The notes beneath the pieces were generated by a model. It searched no databases. It had not been told where the DNA came from and worked only from the letters and a program-made list of their open reading frames with translations. Below are positions 42,993-54,319 of a stretch of DNA of 64,000 nt, one piece after another. Origin of the DNA: Durusdinium trenchii (lineage: Eukaryota; Sar; Dinophyceae; Suessiales; Symbiodiniaceae); assembly GCA_963970005.1 (NCBI GenBank), contig CAXAMN010000001.1:2742644-2806643 (forward strand). Direction: 5' to 3'. The translations under genes and the position numbers were made by a program. Every line of letters starts with the position of its first letter. The first letter of the stretch is position 1.

Positions 42993-44035
42993 CCTTGCAG
43001 AGTGTATGGGCTCCACAGTTTTTCACGGATTGTTCTGCTGTTGTGGACTTGTTGCAATCCTTTCTCATGGCGCGTCGCCTGGGCACACATATTGTACCAT
43101 GCAAACATTGGGATATTTGGCAGTGCATTTGGGTTCACATCCTCCAACGCCCACCCAATCTGATACACATCACCAAAGTTGACTCGCATGTTGACTGGCA
43201 AACCAGTAGTTCTGCGTTTGTCAGGTGGGCGGGAAGATGGAATGACGTTGTTGACAGGGTTGCCAAGCAAGTCATCCTGCACGACCACAAGAGTGTTTTG
43301 AACAAGTTGACAAAGCTTGCCGGGGATGTTGAACATCAGGCACAGAGACTTCACGACTTCCATAGGTTTTGGGTTACAGCCACGACCAAAGCTATGGCAA
43401 AGTCGGATAACCAACACAATTCGACTACACAGACAACACCTACTTTTGACAATTTTTTCTCACGAAAGCCGTGTACTTATCCGTTTCATTACTTGGGTGA
43501 CGATGTCGGCGACGATGCACCTTTCGGTAAAGAGTTCACGGACAGGTTTTTACAATGGTTCCAACACGTTGGTTTCATTGACAACGTTCCTGACGAACAG
43601 GCTTCTAGTTTGCTCGAGCTCTACGTTTCATTTGCACTGTCGACAGGAACTATGACTCCGGTCTATGTTCGTGCTTTTAAGAAAAAGACTAAAGCAAGGC
43701 CTTCGGCCTATGTCCTTCGGGAGAACTCTCTTGCAGCAAACACTAGTGCGGCAGATCTGAACGGTCAGCTTCGGATCTTTGTGCAATTCATGAAGTGGGT
43801 GTCGTCACACCTACATGCCTTCTCGTTTGTTTGCACCCGAGGCGGTCTTCGACGCTTGGGTTACCTTAGCGCTACCACTTACATTAGTGGGCAGTTCGTT
43901 GTTCCGAACAGACATGAGGTTTGTACAGCTTTATGGGAGTACTTCCATCAAGGAAGGCGTTCCACTTATAATTTGAAGGCGGCCTGGCGGCCGGGAGTGA
44001 AGGTTCGCCACACGGATGAACCATATGGCAGTTAG
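42746..44035 (+). CDS. retrotransposon ORF2, part c: RNase H and unknown C-terminal domain
   Basis: This is another -1 step from part b, native from about 42790. The RNase H core is intact: TVFSDGS (Asp at 42836), YRGEAW (Glu at 42971), FTDCS (Asp at 43028), SHVDW and WNDVVDR (43238-43258). It would remove the RNA strand after reverse transcription. About 250 residues follow (43290-44035) that I do not recognise. They include SRKPCTYPFHYLGDD and a helical, Tyr/Trp-containing end. The stop is TAG at 44033-44035. Confidence 0.75.
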   Translation: MGGVAGEVSVARPVAALSVPPQASPCTVFSDGSAFLQDTPQFTISSGAAIAVDGDCCSVLEASLVPGADHSSYRGEAWAILLALQSVWAPQFFTDCSAVVDLLQSFLMARRLGTHIVPCKHWDIWQCIWVHILQRPPNLIHITKVDSHVDWQTSSSAFVRWAGRWNDVVDRVAKQVILHDHKSVLNKLTKLAGDVEHQAQRLHDFHRFWVTATTKAMAKSDNQHNSTTQTTPTFDNFFSRKPCTYPFHYLGDDVGDDAPFGKEFTDRFLQWFQHVGFIDNVPDEQASSLLELYVSFALSTGTMTPVYVRAFKKKTKARPSAYVLRENSLAANTSAADLNGQLRIFVQFMKWVSSHLHAFSFVCTRGGLRRLGYLSATTYISGQFVVPNRHEVCTALWEYFHQGRRSTYNLKAAWRPGVKVRHTDEPYGS

Positions 44036-44139
44036 CATTTTCCATTTTGCACGATGCTGAGGATCTAATTTATGTTCACCTTACGCAAAGCTGAGGGTGA
44101 CCATGGCAGGCGACGCTTGCATGAAACGCCAAAGACCAA
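44036..44139 (+). other. 3' untranslated end of the retroelement
   Basis: About 100 bp lie between the ORF2 stop and the 3' direct repeat. There is no poly-A run or tandem tail. Confidence 0.5.
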
Positions 44140-44155
44140 AAACCCATTGGTTGGG
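44140..44155 (+). repeat. candidate 3' target-site duplication
   Basis: This is an exact copy of 32574-32589. Confidence 0.6.
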
Positions 44156-44564
44156 GGTCTCCCTAAAGAATACACACCCATGTCATATGTTCCATGAAAA
44201 TACTTAACTTCACTCTGACCTGACACTCACTCATCATCACACAATCACTCTCGGTGATGAGTAGGCCTCTGTCAATGTCACAACGCCTTGAAAGCACCAC
44301 CCTGGAAGATCCTAGCTCCTAGTTCACCATCAAAGACAAGGAGATGAGGTTGAGGTTGCTAGATGTCTTAATTTCGGCGAACAAACGCAGGACATGTTGG
44401 GGCAAGTTGCCTGCCCATCCCTGCCTCGTTCATGAACCAGTCCAGCTCCTCATGCTGAAGATAACTTGAGAGAGGAGGGGCCGGGGGTGAACGAAAGGTA
44501 GCAGGCAATCACAAGTAACCCTGCTAGAAGTCCATGACGGCCTGAACCGGCGCAGGGGGGATTT

Positions 44565-44604
44565 GATCCAGGGGGGGGGGGGCCGTGGGGCACCCCCCCC
44601 GACG
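44565..44604. repeat. G-run / C-run hairpin
   Basis: A run of G is followed by CCGTGGGGCA and a run of C, then GACGAAC. The two runs can pair. Such runs are also common assembly trouble spots. Confidence 0.7.
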
Positions 44605-44671
44605 AACAGAATCAACTCTTACAGGACCAAACTCAAACTCAATGCACAATCCCAACTCCTGATTGCAATAC

Positions 44672-44730
44672 ATTTTTGCTAAAGCAAGGAGAACTCAGGT
44701 AGCTCAAGCTACCTTTCGTGATGTTTGAAC
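44672..44730. repeat. dispersed repeat relic, related to 58611-58660
   Basis: TGCTAAAGCAAGGAGAACTCAG and CTTTCGTGA are shared, in the same order and orientation, with 58611-58655. In both copies a small palindrome of the GCTAGC/GTAGC type lies between them. In the other copy the opposite strand is an open frame. Confidence 0.6.
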
Positions 44731-45224
44731 GAGTTGAGTTGTAATATGCGACTGTGATAGTTTGGTGACACAGAAAGTCTTCTCTGCCCAAATGCAGTTC
44801 ACCCTCAACGTTCCAAGGAAGATGGTTTCTCGAGATTTACAGTAGTTAGGACATCTGAAATGTGTTCAGCGATGGTGAGCAATTAGGACATCCGCAATGG
44901 CAAGGTTGGGGTCATCACAGTTTCTCTCCTTGCTAGAACAGCCCATTTTTTTTACCTCAGAATAATCCTATATTAAAACAGAACAGGGGACCACAGGCCT
45001 CCCGAAAACACGACAAAATCGTGATTTAAAAGAACTAAAGATATAGTGAAAACACAGACATTCAGCAAAACAAAAACAGTACCCAGAACACATAGCACAA
45101 CAAAATAATTAGTAAACACATATTAAACACATCTTTTCAAGACATATAGGAAAACAACATGTACATTCTATATGTCAAACAAACCAATCAAATTGTGTTT
45201 AAAAACTATTAAATATAACTAAGA

Positions 45225-45767
45225 CTAGCAGGTTTGGGGGGGGTCGGACGAAAAACAAAGAAAGCAACAAAACATGTTTTGTTGCTGTTCTTTTTTTGGC
45301 CGACCCCCCCCTTGCTGGGGCCCCCCCGGGCCCCCCCCCCCTCTCGACCCGCAGGACGTATTTGAATAGCACCATTGATAATTTAGTATATCTGTTCCAT
45401 TCCTTAATCCACTGATTGCTAAATAACCAGCAGTATTGCCCATCCTTACACCGCTTTTAGAAATATAGTTCAACTGCATCTCTTGACCTACTCCTCCAGT
45501 CCAACAATCAATACTTTTACCATCACCAATTTTAAAGTATCCATCTACAGTATCTTCAATGGTTAGCGCTAAACCATTTGCTTTTATATATGTTTGCTTC
45601 TCTAAATCAATTATATCTAATTTAGTTAGGGTTATGTAATCTACTCCATTCCTTTGTATTAGCAGATTTACATTATCTGCAGTATTATAAATATTAGAAA
45701 TCAAACCACCAGAAAAAGCAATACCTGCAACAATGTTTAAAACAGAATTCACGTAGTCATATCTCAT
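45225..45767 (-). pseudogene. AT-rich ORF fragment, possibly virus-derived fibre-like protein
   Basis: The - strand frame is open upstream of the ATG at 45767 to a stop near 45825, and a one-base shift there would extend it further. The AT-rich codons encode many Asn, Ile, Asp and Gly, with short beta-strand-like phrases such as GISNIYNTADN-type and DGYFKIGDGKSIDC. This style is typical of trimeric fibre or surface proteins of large DNA viruses and phages. That is my impression, not a match. The last ~40 codons are translated hairpin and G/C runs, so the original gene is truncated near 45350. Base and codon use are unlike the retroelement 1 kb away, which suggests transfer. Confidence 0.35.
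45236..45311. repeat. long near-perfect hairpin with G8/C8 ends
   Basis: The left arm (45236-45274) starts with eight G and TCGG. The right arm (45275-45311) is its reverse complement with a small indel and ends in eight C. The centre GCAACAAAACATGTTTTGTTGC (two 11-nt halves, 45264-45285) is a perfect palindrome with no loop. More C and G runs follow at 45317-45341. Confidence 0.85.
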
Positions 45768-45889
45768 ATATTCAACCTCTGAACTTACACCATTAGAATT
45801 AGCACCATGAAAAAATAAACGGTATCAGTTTCTAAATAGCAAATAGAAATGTTGAAGCAGAATGCAGTTAGTTAGTGAAAAAGATTAAG

Positions 45890-46070
45890 GTAAGGAAATG
45901 CTACATGAAGGAGATAGAAATAAGGTACATAATATGGGTCAGTTACGGTAGAATGACAGCAGCCTTATGGAAAAGGAAAGAATAGATAAACTTGAAGATG
46001 AAATTGACATTGCAAAGTAAAAAGGCAAAGGTAAGAGTAAGGCACCAAAAGCATCTTTGTCAAAAAAAAT
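45890..46070 (+). pseudogene. AT-rich coding relic with two in-frame stops
   Basis: One frame reads MLHEGDRNKVHNMGQLR, a TAG, then MEKERIDKLEDEIDIAK, a TAA, then a Lys-rich tail. The charged helix and low GC content resemble the neighbouring AT-rich ORF more than the host exons. It may belong to the same foreign insertion. Confidence 0.25.
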
Positions 46071-46099
46071 ACATATATATATATATATGACAGAGTTAT

Positions 46100-49000
46100 T
46101 CAGAGGACAATCTTCATATCTATACGTTCCATGAATGAATATTGATTGGTTTTGTCGTGAACAAAATAACATAACAACATTTTTTGATATGAATAATTAT
46201 GAATTGTATGAATAGACCTTGTCCTCTTTTTTTGCGACTTTGTTTATGATATATTTTTTGAACAATCAGGTCTGTTGAGATGTTTGTTGAGATGAGCTGA
46301 TGACCTTACACAAAAAAGACCTATGAAATGAGAAAAAATGGGACGCCCACAGTCCCCCGCCCTCTATTAAAACTGGGTCAATATGTAGCAATACTGAAAT
46401 ACTGGTTGCCTCCCTAAACTGTATGATGAGTTTGTCAATGATCTCCGTATTCTTAGTCCAGCCCTAGTCAGTGAAGGACATTTTTATGTCAAAAATAAAG
46501 AAAGACTCTTGATTAATAGAACTCCCCATGTGACGTGAAGAGGTTTTGCAATCCAAATGGGGGGAGGGCTTGATGGATCAAGAGCCTACATTAAAAAGAA
46601 TGTCATTGACAATCCCATTCTTCCAACTTCTGCAACTTGGCATAGCTCAGAACAACTACTCCACTACTGCTCTCAAGAAACAAACTCAGTCCATGAGGCT
46701 GGCTGCCAGAAAGAAGCCCCAAAGTGTTCTTCTTCCCAAGGAGAATAGAAAACATATGTTCCAGGTTAACATGATAGGTTTTGGAGTGTATCAGTTCTAT
46801 CATCCTCCAAAACAAAAAGCAATGTCACCTCAAAACAACTGGAACAGCAAGTCGCCTCATGAAAAAAAAACAATGAACTCTGAAAACACATCATATAGAA
46901 CTAGTATAGAACTATAGAACATAATAATTATAGAACACGTTCTATTCCTGTCTCTTTGGGAGGATCAGAACAAACAACAACTCTGCCAGTTCTTGTAAAT
47001 CCTCTCCTTCTCCAGTGACTGGATCTTTGCATCTCTTCTCGTCTTGGTCTCCTCCTCGTCAGCCTGACGGGAAAAACACGACCTCTGCACAGTGTGAGAC
47101 ACGGATATCCATGGAACGTGGAATGAATGGTTTCACCTCATTTGCCACGATAGAATACAAGAGAATGAATAAGTTGCCCTTTTGGATCAACCAACTTTCA
47201 CATTGAACTCTAGAACTCTTGTCACTAAGAGACTCCTCTGCAGCTTTGACACTCATCTTTGTTTCCCAACGTCGAACAACTGTTTGCCCAACGTGGAATG
47301 GTAGACATTGCACACACAAAGATCTTCAAATAAAACATGCGTAGTTTATCCATTCCTTCTGCAACAAAAGGTCCCAATCTCAACACACTAGCGTGAAGGT
47401 TTACAATCAAAAAGGCAAGGCAAATCAGCTTAACGCACAACAAAAGGCCTGTCTTTGGGCATGAAATCCACAAATCCTCTGGACAAAAATACAAACAATG
47501 ACAAACGCTTATGGGATCTTATGGGTTATTGTGAAATCATATACCTTGACCCACCTGTCCAGCCTATGCAATCCCACCGTGAGATCTATTATGTTTGTCA
47601 TAGAAAGAAGGACATGTGGATCAAATGTTTGTCGCTGCTTTGACAAGGGTAGAACGTCTCTTGCAACACTCCTGCCTCTGTATATTATGTATAATTCTGT
47701 TTATTTATATACATTGTATATATATATTATACAAGCACCAGTATCTTCAACTGGACAACGCTTCGCAGTCGCATTATCGTTCAAGTCAAACCGGAAGTCA
47801 GAGGACTGGGAACGACACTTGATCCGAGGTTCTCTGAATGAACGACAAGTGTGTTGAGTCGTTAAGACACAGTTCTCCAGGTTTGAATGAAGGAAATAAC
47901 TGACAGGTGGATGTACCCTGACAACATGTCTTGTATTGGACTTCTTGAGGATTTCCAGGCGACGAGCACCACACCAAATATAATGATATATAATGTAAGC
48001 TGACGAGCACCTCCTGGTTCGCGGAATGATACTGATCTTCCCAGCACCTTCTGCTTGAGCTCTTTAAACTCTTTCTGCACTGTGAACCTGAGAATGAACA
48101 TCACACAAACAAACAACGAGGCACACAAAAATAACTGTTGAAATACCATCATCTCTGAGTTTGTCCATGTTCTTTCTACAACCCCCTCATTAGTAGTACC
48201 ATAGGACTGCTAACAACAAACACAGAGATGTCACCAGTCCACGATGCCACAGTCCAGGTCTGTTCGCAAGAATCACCACCACCAACAAGAGTAAGCACAG
48301 GCAAAAGCAAAAAAATCAAAGAAGCAAAACTATGAACACACATTAAGCAAGAAATACAAAAAGCAATAACAGCACGCACAAACACAAGTAACTCACACAC
48401 ACACATACACAACTGGCACAACAAACGATGAAGTTGCTACGTCGATCATGCACAAAACCGGGTCCCTCACATCTGTCCCTGGAAACTGCATTACATGTGG
48501 GTTGGATCAAGGTTGTTTACATTTACATGACCTATAGCGGCATACAACAATGCTGGGAACATGTTATTTTTTGTTTCACATCGTGGTGGACCCTTCTACA
48601 CTCTGACACTCCCATGTTTTGTGTTTTTTGTCTATTTATCCGGCACATGTTCACATAGCATGCTTTGGGTTTGAGGTGTGTTGTTTCAACCCAGACCCTC
48701 ATATGCTTCAACAGACGCACCCAAACAGCCACGAAGCATGAAGCTCTTATAGGCCACGAAGAAGGCCTAGCATGAAGGCATCGTTGACAGGGTCTCACAA
48801 AGATGACTCCAAAGTCAGATCCAGGCATCCCTTTGGGAGTTTGAAGCCCGAGCATGATTGCTCTCCAACTCATCCTCAACGGGTAGGGACCAGCCCTGCA
48901 GTCATCCAATTCTGCAATGCACGGACCAAGTTAAGTTAAAGTATTGGTCATGTCATGTCAGTGCCCCAGTAGTTCACATCTATATATATATATAATATAA

Positions 49001-49909
49001 TTTGTAGATGAGTATCGTCAACAACTTGCGGGTTGTATGGCCACATCTTGATGATTTTGAAGCGGGCATCAGATGAGCTGGAGGCCCTGTTCTGCTCCCA
49101 TGAACAGCTCTCAGCTACACCTATCCCAGGCACTCCATGTCTCCATGTATGGCATATTTACCTGCATTGGGGTGGTTTTTCAGCCGTCAATGTAGTAGGC
49201 ATATGCCACTTCTTGGTATAACTGACAAAAATGAGTGTGATCATACTACCCTGAAGCTGTGAAGACTTTGGAACACGCCTTCGCAAGGCTAAAGATGTCA
49301 AACAATCCCCATGTTGTGCAAGAGAACATGAGAATAAGGCTTACTTTCTATAATAGAATGAGGGAGTTCCCATGAGGGCATTTGATAGAGTCAAAATGCA
49401 CGTTCGAACGAGGACATTAGAAGACCATCCACGGTCCCACGGAGGGTAGAGACCAACCACGGAGGGATCACCGTCCGTCCATCCGAGCGGCGACGGCGAC
49501 GGCCCCGGGAGACCGGTCGGAGGGCAAACCCAGCGAAAAGGAACAGACTAGACGACCTACAAGCTACCAGGGTGAGTGAGAGTTCTGGGCATTCTGGTGA
49601 GTTCTGACCCTCTACTGATGGAGCAACAGTTACACAGGCATGAATTGCATGCAACACCCTGCACTGCCTGCACCACTCAATCAACCATATGACACACTTC
49701 ATGACGCTGTTGCACTTTGGATGGGCGGCAAAGCACAAAGCATGCGCAGAGCTGCAGTAAATATGGATCGGCATTCCAACCATCAAAGCTACTGCCAATC
49801 TTCTTTTTGCCTACCCCCGCAAAAAATATGTATCGTCCAGCTTCCCCAACAACGCCAGGCCGTGCCTTTTGCAACATAAAGTAACATGTAACATCGCATG
49901 CTCCCAGGC
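46100..49909. other. no supported gene
   Basis: DNA is AT-rich to about 46950 and mixed after that. Overlapping frames occur on both strands, including a Cys-rich hydrophobic one at 48176-48424 (-). A GC-rich patch at 49470-49520 is open on several frames. None has motifs or good splice sites. Confidence 0.35.
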
Positions 49910-50117
49910 CTAGGCTCTACAATAAAGTACATAATCTCTACAGGACTCTGTCCAGGGCGCTCCGATCTCTCGCTGTGTGTTTGCGTCGTCCGACCAGTCC
50001 CTTGGCATCGCTGGAGCGACCAGTCGGTCAAGCTCCGCCTTCTCGTTGGCACTGAGCTTGCTTTCGACTCGTTCGTCAAGCACATCAGATAAAGCCTGGC
50101 GGAGCGGAGGAGCTAAG
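49910..50117 (-). CDS. terminal exon, unknown protein
   Basis: After a pyrimidine-rich acceptor (TTTTTTTCCCTGATAG) the frame encodes LAPPLRQALSDVLDERVESK and continues through a charged helix (ANEKAELDRLV) and PAMPRDWSDD to a TAG at 49910. Composition is clearly coding. It may be the last exon of a - strand gene whose earlier exons are at 51.9-54.3 kb. Confidence 0.5.
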
Positions 50118-51885
50118 CTATCAGGGAAAAAAACGATAGGACCATTGTATATACTGTAACTCCATAGGTAACTCATTAGACTCATTATATACTCATTATA
50201 ACTCCGTAATTATCTGCAAAAACTCTGCCATTTTCCGAAAATTGCCCATGTTGAGACGCACAAACTTACCACAGGAAAAGTATGGAAAAGTAGCCGGACA
50301 AACGGTACAATGACCCCATGGGCGTTTCTTCTGTCTCCAAATAGGCCCCGATCGAAAACTTCTGAGAATTTGCCTTTGACCTGGACCCTCGATCCATGCA
50401 AAACCTGTGGATGCTTCATTCATGTATGTATGATGTGACAAGATAAGATGTTGTGACCAAATGAAAGCTTTGGGGCTCTCATGATGACTCATTTCATCTC
50501 ATTTCTATGCTTTAGCAATTGTGAGCTAATGCCGCTAATGCCTGTTCCTTTTTTGTTTCATTACACAATTCAAGAGTCAACAGATTGGGTTCCTCTTCCT
50601 TGAAGAGAGTGATGCCATATGATGTGCTAGTCTGTTGCTGTGACAGCCAAAAGAACAACAACTGTTCACTGATGTAGCCAAGACTAAGTGACTACATGTC
50701 CTCTCAAAACGATGGAAATTGCCCAAAACATACCCCAGAAGTCACAGCATCACCTCAAAGAAGTCAGTGTTTCACTTCCCACCTTCCATGGACCGGTCCC
50801 AGAAAGGTGAGCTGAGACCGAACCGGCTGGACCAGTCCTGGAGATCTTGATGAAGGCCCAGGATCTTTGGCCCATGCTCTGTATCTTCCAGCAAGTCCTC
50901 ACGGCTCGGCTCAACTCGCTTTCACCAAAGCTTTTTGAGCCAAATGTTTGTGCAAACGCACCGCAAAAAAAATGGACCGGAACTCCAAGCACCACGACGT
51001 AGGTTTGTTTTCGGTTGAGCGTCACTGGACTCTACATGTTGGAGTCTATTGTTTAATGGACAGGTGCGACATGGCCAGAAGCAAACTGTAGCCGTCGACA
51101 AGCGATGAATCTAGTCCACACTCCAGGGCAACAAAAACTGCATCATCCAAAAACAACCAGACATGAAAGATCAAAATAGGTGCATAGATGTACATAAATA
51201 GTACCATCGACGCGGGGAACCCGGGCGGTACCGGGTTCCGGGTTCCGGTACACCCGCGACCCGTTCCAAACCGACGAACGATCGCTGCCTGTTTGTTGCA
51301 TATATCGTCCCACTTGGATCCATTTGGTACAAAGGCGCAATGGACGATGATTGTTTTTGTTTGCCCTTCCATTTTCGGTGATTATGACAAAATCTTTAAC
51401 CGACTATTGCTGGTAATGAGACACACCCAAATCTCCTCTCGCTTCTTCTGTCTATCGAGTGCTTGCTTTCTCTCGACGTTCAGCAAGGAGAGAAACCTCA
51501 GCAGCTGTTCTGACACGGCCTTCGGCCTCGAGGGTTTGAAGCTACGTCAAACCTTGGAGGGGCCCACCGGTGTCCCACCGGGCCCCGACCAGGAACTCCG
51601 GGCCCCGCTGGGTTTTTCGTTGTTGTGAAAAACGCGCTTCTTAAAGAAAACACCATGTGACTGACCTGAAAAACGGCGTCGCTGAGGTCTGCATCCCTCG
51701 GCTCTCAGGGTCTACAACTTTGGGGAGAAGGTCACTTCTGTAGAGCGAGCAGCTCAGGGTTTGGCAGACCTGAGGATTCTTGCTCAGGGTTTCATCGCTT
51801 CAAACCTCTCTCTTTGATTCTCTTTGTATATGGTATGGTCCGGTATGGTCATATACTATATAGTGGATGACGTTGCAAGACCTTT
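50118..51885. other. no firmly supported gene
   Basis: A GC-rich patch at 51210-51260 repeats GGGTTCCGG. Another at 51500-51615 is open on both strands and includes a Pro/Gly-rich + strand frame. Confidence 0.3.
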
Positions 51886-52089
51886 CTAAACCAAAACGGG
51901 CTCGTTTCTATCTGGAATTCCAATCCATTTCCGACCGCGCCTGTTGTCGCTCCAGCGGGCCTCCGACCGCCTCGTCTGGGGACCCCACGAGTTGTCCGCA
52001 GGCACCAGCGCCATGGTGGCGTCCGGACAAGCGTTCGGACGATCGTGTTGGCCACGAACCGATGCGTTGGTCGAAGCGTCTTCTTGTGG
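51886..52089 (-). CDS. exon, unknown basic protein
   Basis: The acceptor GTCCCAACAG precedes a frame with EDASTNASVRGQHDRPNA and then MALVPADNSWGPQTRRSE. An Arg-rich stretch (DNRRGRKWIGIPDRNEP) leads to a TAG at 51886. Composition is GC-rich over the exon. The Arg/Trp-rich end could bind nucleic acid, but no family is recognised. Confidence 0.5.
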   Translation of the reverse strand, partial: PQEDASTNASVRGQHDRPNACPDATMALVPADNSWGPQTRRSEARWSDNRRGRKWIGIPDRNEPVLV

Positions 52090-53174
52090 CTGTTGGGACA
52101 CATGGGATGCATTTGCACATGTTTGGACCATCTTGAAGTGTGAAGTGGATGAACCACATGTCCGACTCTTCAGGCCAATTGGTCCAGACCTGCTTGCCAA
52201 CGAGAAAACCAGGAGAGTATACTAATCGGCTTAAAGCAAGCCAGGCGAAATTCAAAGCCTTCCCAAAAGAAAGTTTATGTGGCTTGTGGTTAGTCTAGAA
52301 CCCCCAAACATGTTTGTTTGTTTTGCTAAAACCCGCCCAAAAAACCACCACACTGGTGTTGAACAATTATGAGAGTTGGCCACCCTGCTGGCTATACACA
52401 ATGGTGGCCAAACAGGCTCATCCTTCCGTGAATAGAAACTCTTAAGCCGATCCCTTCAGTCCATTGCCGATTGGGTTCACTCAATGGAGGGACATCAATA
52501 CAAAGATTGCCAGACACATAGTCAAACTAATAAGGGTTATTGGAGCGTAGACCCCTTGTTAGTTTGTTTCCATGACATGGCATAACTTCTTGTGCGAACC
52601 TTCCAATCATAAACCTACGGATACCATATTGGCGGCCAGGAGAATAGGAGGGAGGAAACTGGATATCTGGAGTCGGCCTGTTGTGTGAGAGGATTCCCCA
52701 AAATCATCAACCGATGTCCAATTGACCCGTATTCATCATCAAACGAGGCTCCGTTCGCCCATGAGGAGACGATCAAGAAGTCTGGCCAAAGACAACAACA
52801 GTACCAAATCTCGCAAAAACGTAAGCCACCCATCCCTTCTTTCTCTCACTGTTTTTTCTACCCGGTCACCGCCGGTGGCCTCACACCAGCGGTCGTGCTG
52901 GCTCCTCCACTTGGTGGGGAAAAAAAGCCACCCAACCTATTATTCCTGGGCGAACTGAGCGCAGCAAGGTGTTTATCTCTGCAAGCAACCAAGTGTCAAC
53001 CAACAAGGCTCTCTTGGATCCTCTATCGGACATGCTGCTGTTGGTTCAAGTCAATATTAAACGATATATATAGTCTATTATTGTACACAGTAAAATAAAT
53101 CATCAAGTATATTAAATAGATTCATATACAGTAAATAGATTTAAAGGGTGTAATGTGTTCATCCAAGTTTCACC

Positions 53175-53274
53175 TTCAGCCCAGGTAGGCAGTGTGGCTG
53201 ACGGCTCTTTTGATCCAAAGAGCTCGTTTGATCCGCCACACCGCCAGATCGCCGCGAGGTTCCCAGCTGGCCGA
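53175..53274 (-). CDS. internal exon, unknown protein
   Basis: The exon is 100 nt between GGGGTTTTGAG| and GCTGAAG|GTGAAAC. The frame reads RPAGNLAAIWRCGGSNELFG and then SKEPSATLPTWAE. Another frame reads AVWRIKRAL, which recalls Copia-type reverse transcriptase, but it stops soon and I prefer the spliced reading. Confidence 0.5.
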
Positions 53275-53758
53275 CTCAAAACCCCATGAGCTCCGGGAAG
53301 AACCTGAGTGTGTCCATCTTTGCCTGGAACTAACGTGGCTCAAGACTCACAGTAGATAGATACCCCTACGGTTGGCACAGAACCAGTTGTTGCAAAGAGA
53401 CTTTGTTATCTTTGGCCCAATAACCCTGTTGCAGTCACAAAGATACGTTGTTACCCAAACAGGCCATAGCCCCCTGGGACGTGCACATGTTATACCGCCA
53501 CCAGTGTGGACCAGTGATCTAGTATATATATATATTTATAGGGAGTCCAGGAACATCCTAGGACCTAGGAGTGTTTGAAAAACGGGCAAGAAGTAGCAAC
53601 ACGTTAATCTCATTAATTTTGGAATATCTGATGCTGGCGAGAGGTATGTGGTCTTTGTACCCACCAAAAGTATACAAAGACAAACAACACGAACCTTCTT
53701 GACAAAAGGACTGGATGTTAATTTAGGGTGATGTCCGAATACGAACAGATAAGGGAAC

Positions 53759-53829
53759 CTCAAAAGAGCCAGCCAAATCTCGAAGCTGGTTGAATTCTTG
53801 GACCATCGCGCAGGCTGCCCTCATCCAGC
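53759..53829 (-). CDS. internal exon, unknown protein
   Basis: The exon is 71 nt between CTTGTCTTGCAG| and TTTTGAG|GTTCCC. It encodes WMRAACAMVQEFNQLRDLAG, an amphipathic helix. Both splice sites are good. Confidence 0.5.
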
Positions 53830-54234
53830 CTGCAAGACAAGAAAAGATCCAGGCATGGTGGATCTCCCTCGAAGTGAAGAAAGTGGTCCGGGGGGAGTTG
53901 GGTTTGTTGGAGCGATGTGTCTCAAAGGGAATGGATTTTTTTTGTTTTGACGTGCTGCCTGTTAAAACCATGATCGACAATCAAAGTTGTGCAGTATAAA
54001 TAGGCGTCCAGTGGTTCTTCACAACGAAACCTAACGGAAACCACAGGCTGCACAAACATCGTTCCTCCCTGAAAATTTGTCTGTTGAATCCAAGCGACCT
54101 TGGTGTTGGTCAAGAGTGAATACATGTGGTGAGCACGGCTCGTGAGTTCCAGCCTGTCAAGTCGTACTGCACTGGCTTTGAGCTAGAGCTGGATGCCGAT
54201 GTGAGGGTTGTTCAAAACCTATGGACAATTGTTC

Positions 54235-54313
54235 TACAGTAATGAGCTCTTCTTTCACTAGTTCCGTTTGCAACACTTTCGCGGCTTGCGTTTTGGCTTT
54301 CGGCGGCGACATT
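54235..54313 (-). CDS. candidate exon starting MSPPKAKTQAAKV
   Basis: An acceptor (TTTTTGCACAG) sits one base before an ATG at 54312. The frame encodes a Lys/Glu-rich helix (QTELVKEELI) and reaches a possible donor (ATTACT|GTAGAA). It may be in the same gene as the exons at 53.8, 53.2 and 51.9 kb. Confidence 0.45.
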
Positions 54314-54319
54314 CTGTGC

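Larger units (their letters stand above)
32590..44139 (+). mobile_element. LINE-type retrotransposon carrying a DNA methyltransferase
   Basis: The element spans about 11.5 kb between two 16-bp direct repeats. It contains ORF1 (methyltransferase, duplicated beta-grasp-like module, coiled coil) and ORF2 (endonuclease, reverse transcriptase, zinc knuckle, RNase H). It has no long terminal repeats, and the order endonuclease-RT-RNase H is that of non-LTR elements. Retrotransposons with captured cytosine methyltransferases are known in dinoflagellates, where most CG sites are methylated. One proposal is that such elements methylate their own new copies. This copy has a truncated-looking 5' end and frameshifts, so it is probably inactive unless the shifts are sequence errors. 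No poly-A or simple-repeat tail is evident at 44139. Confidence 0.8.

Noticed and set aside
53170-53285. Copia-type reverse transcriptase fragment (AVWRIKRAL)
   Set aside because: The likeness covers nine residues and the frame stops soon after. A spliced exon in another frame explains the DNA better.
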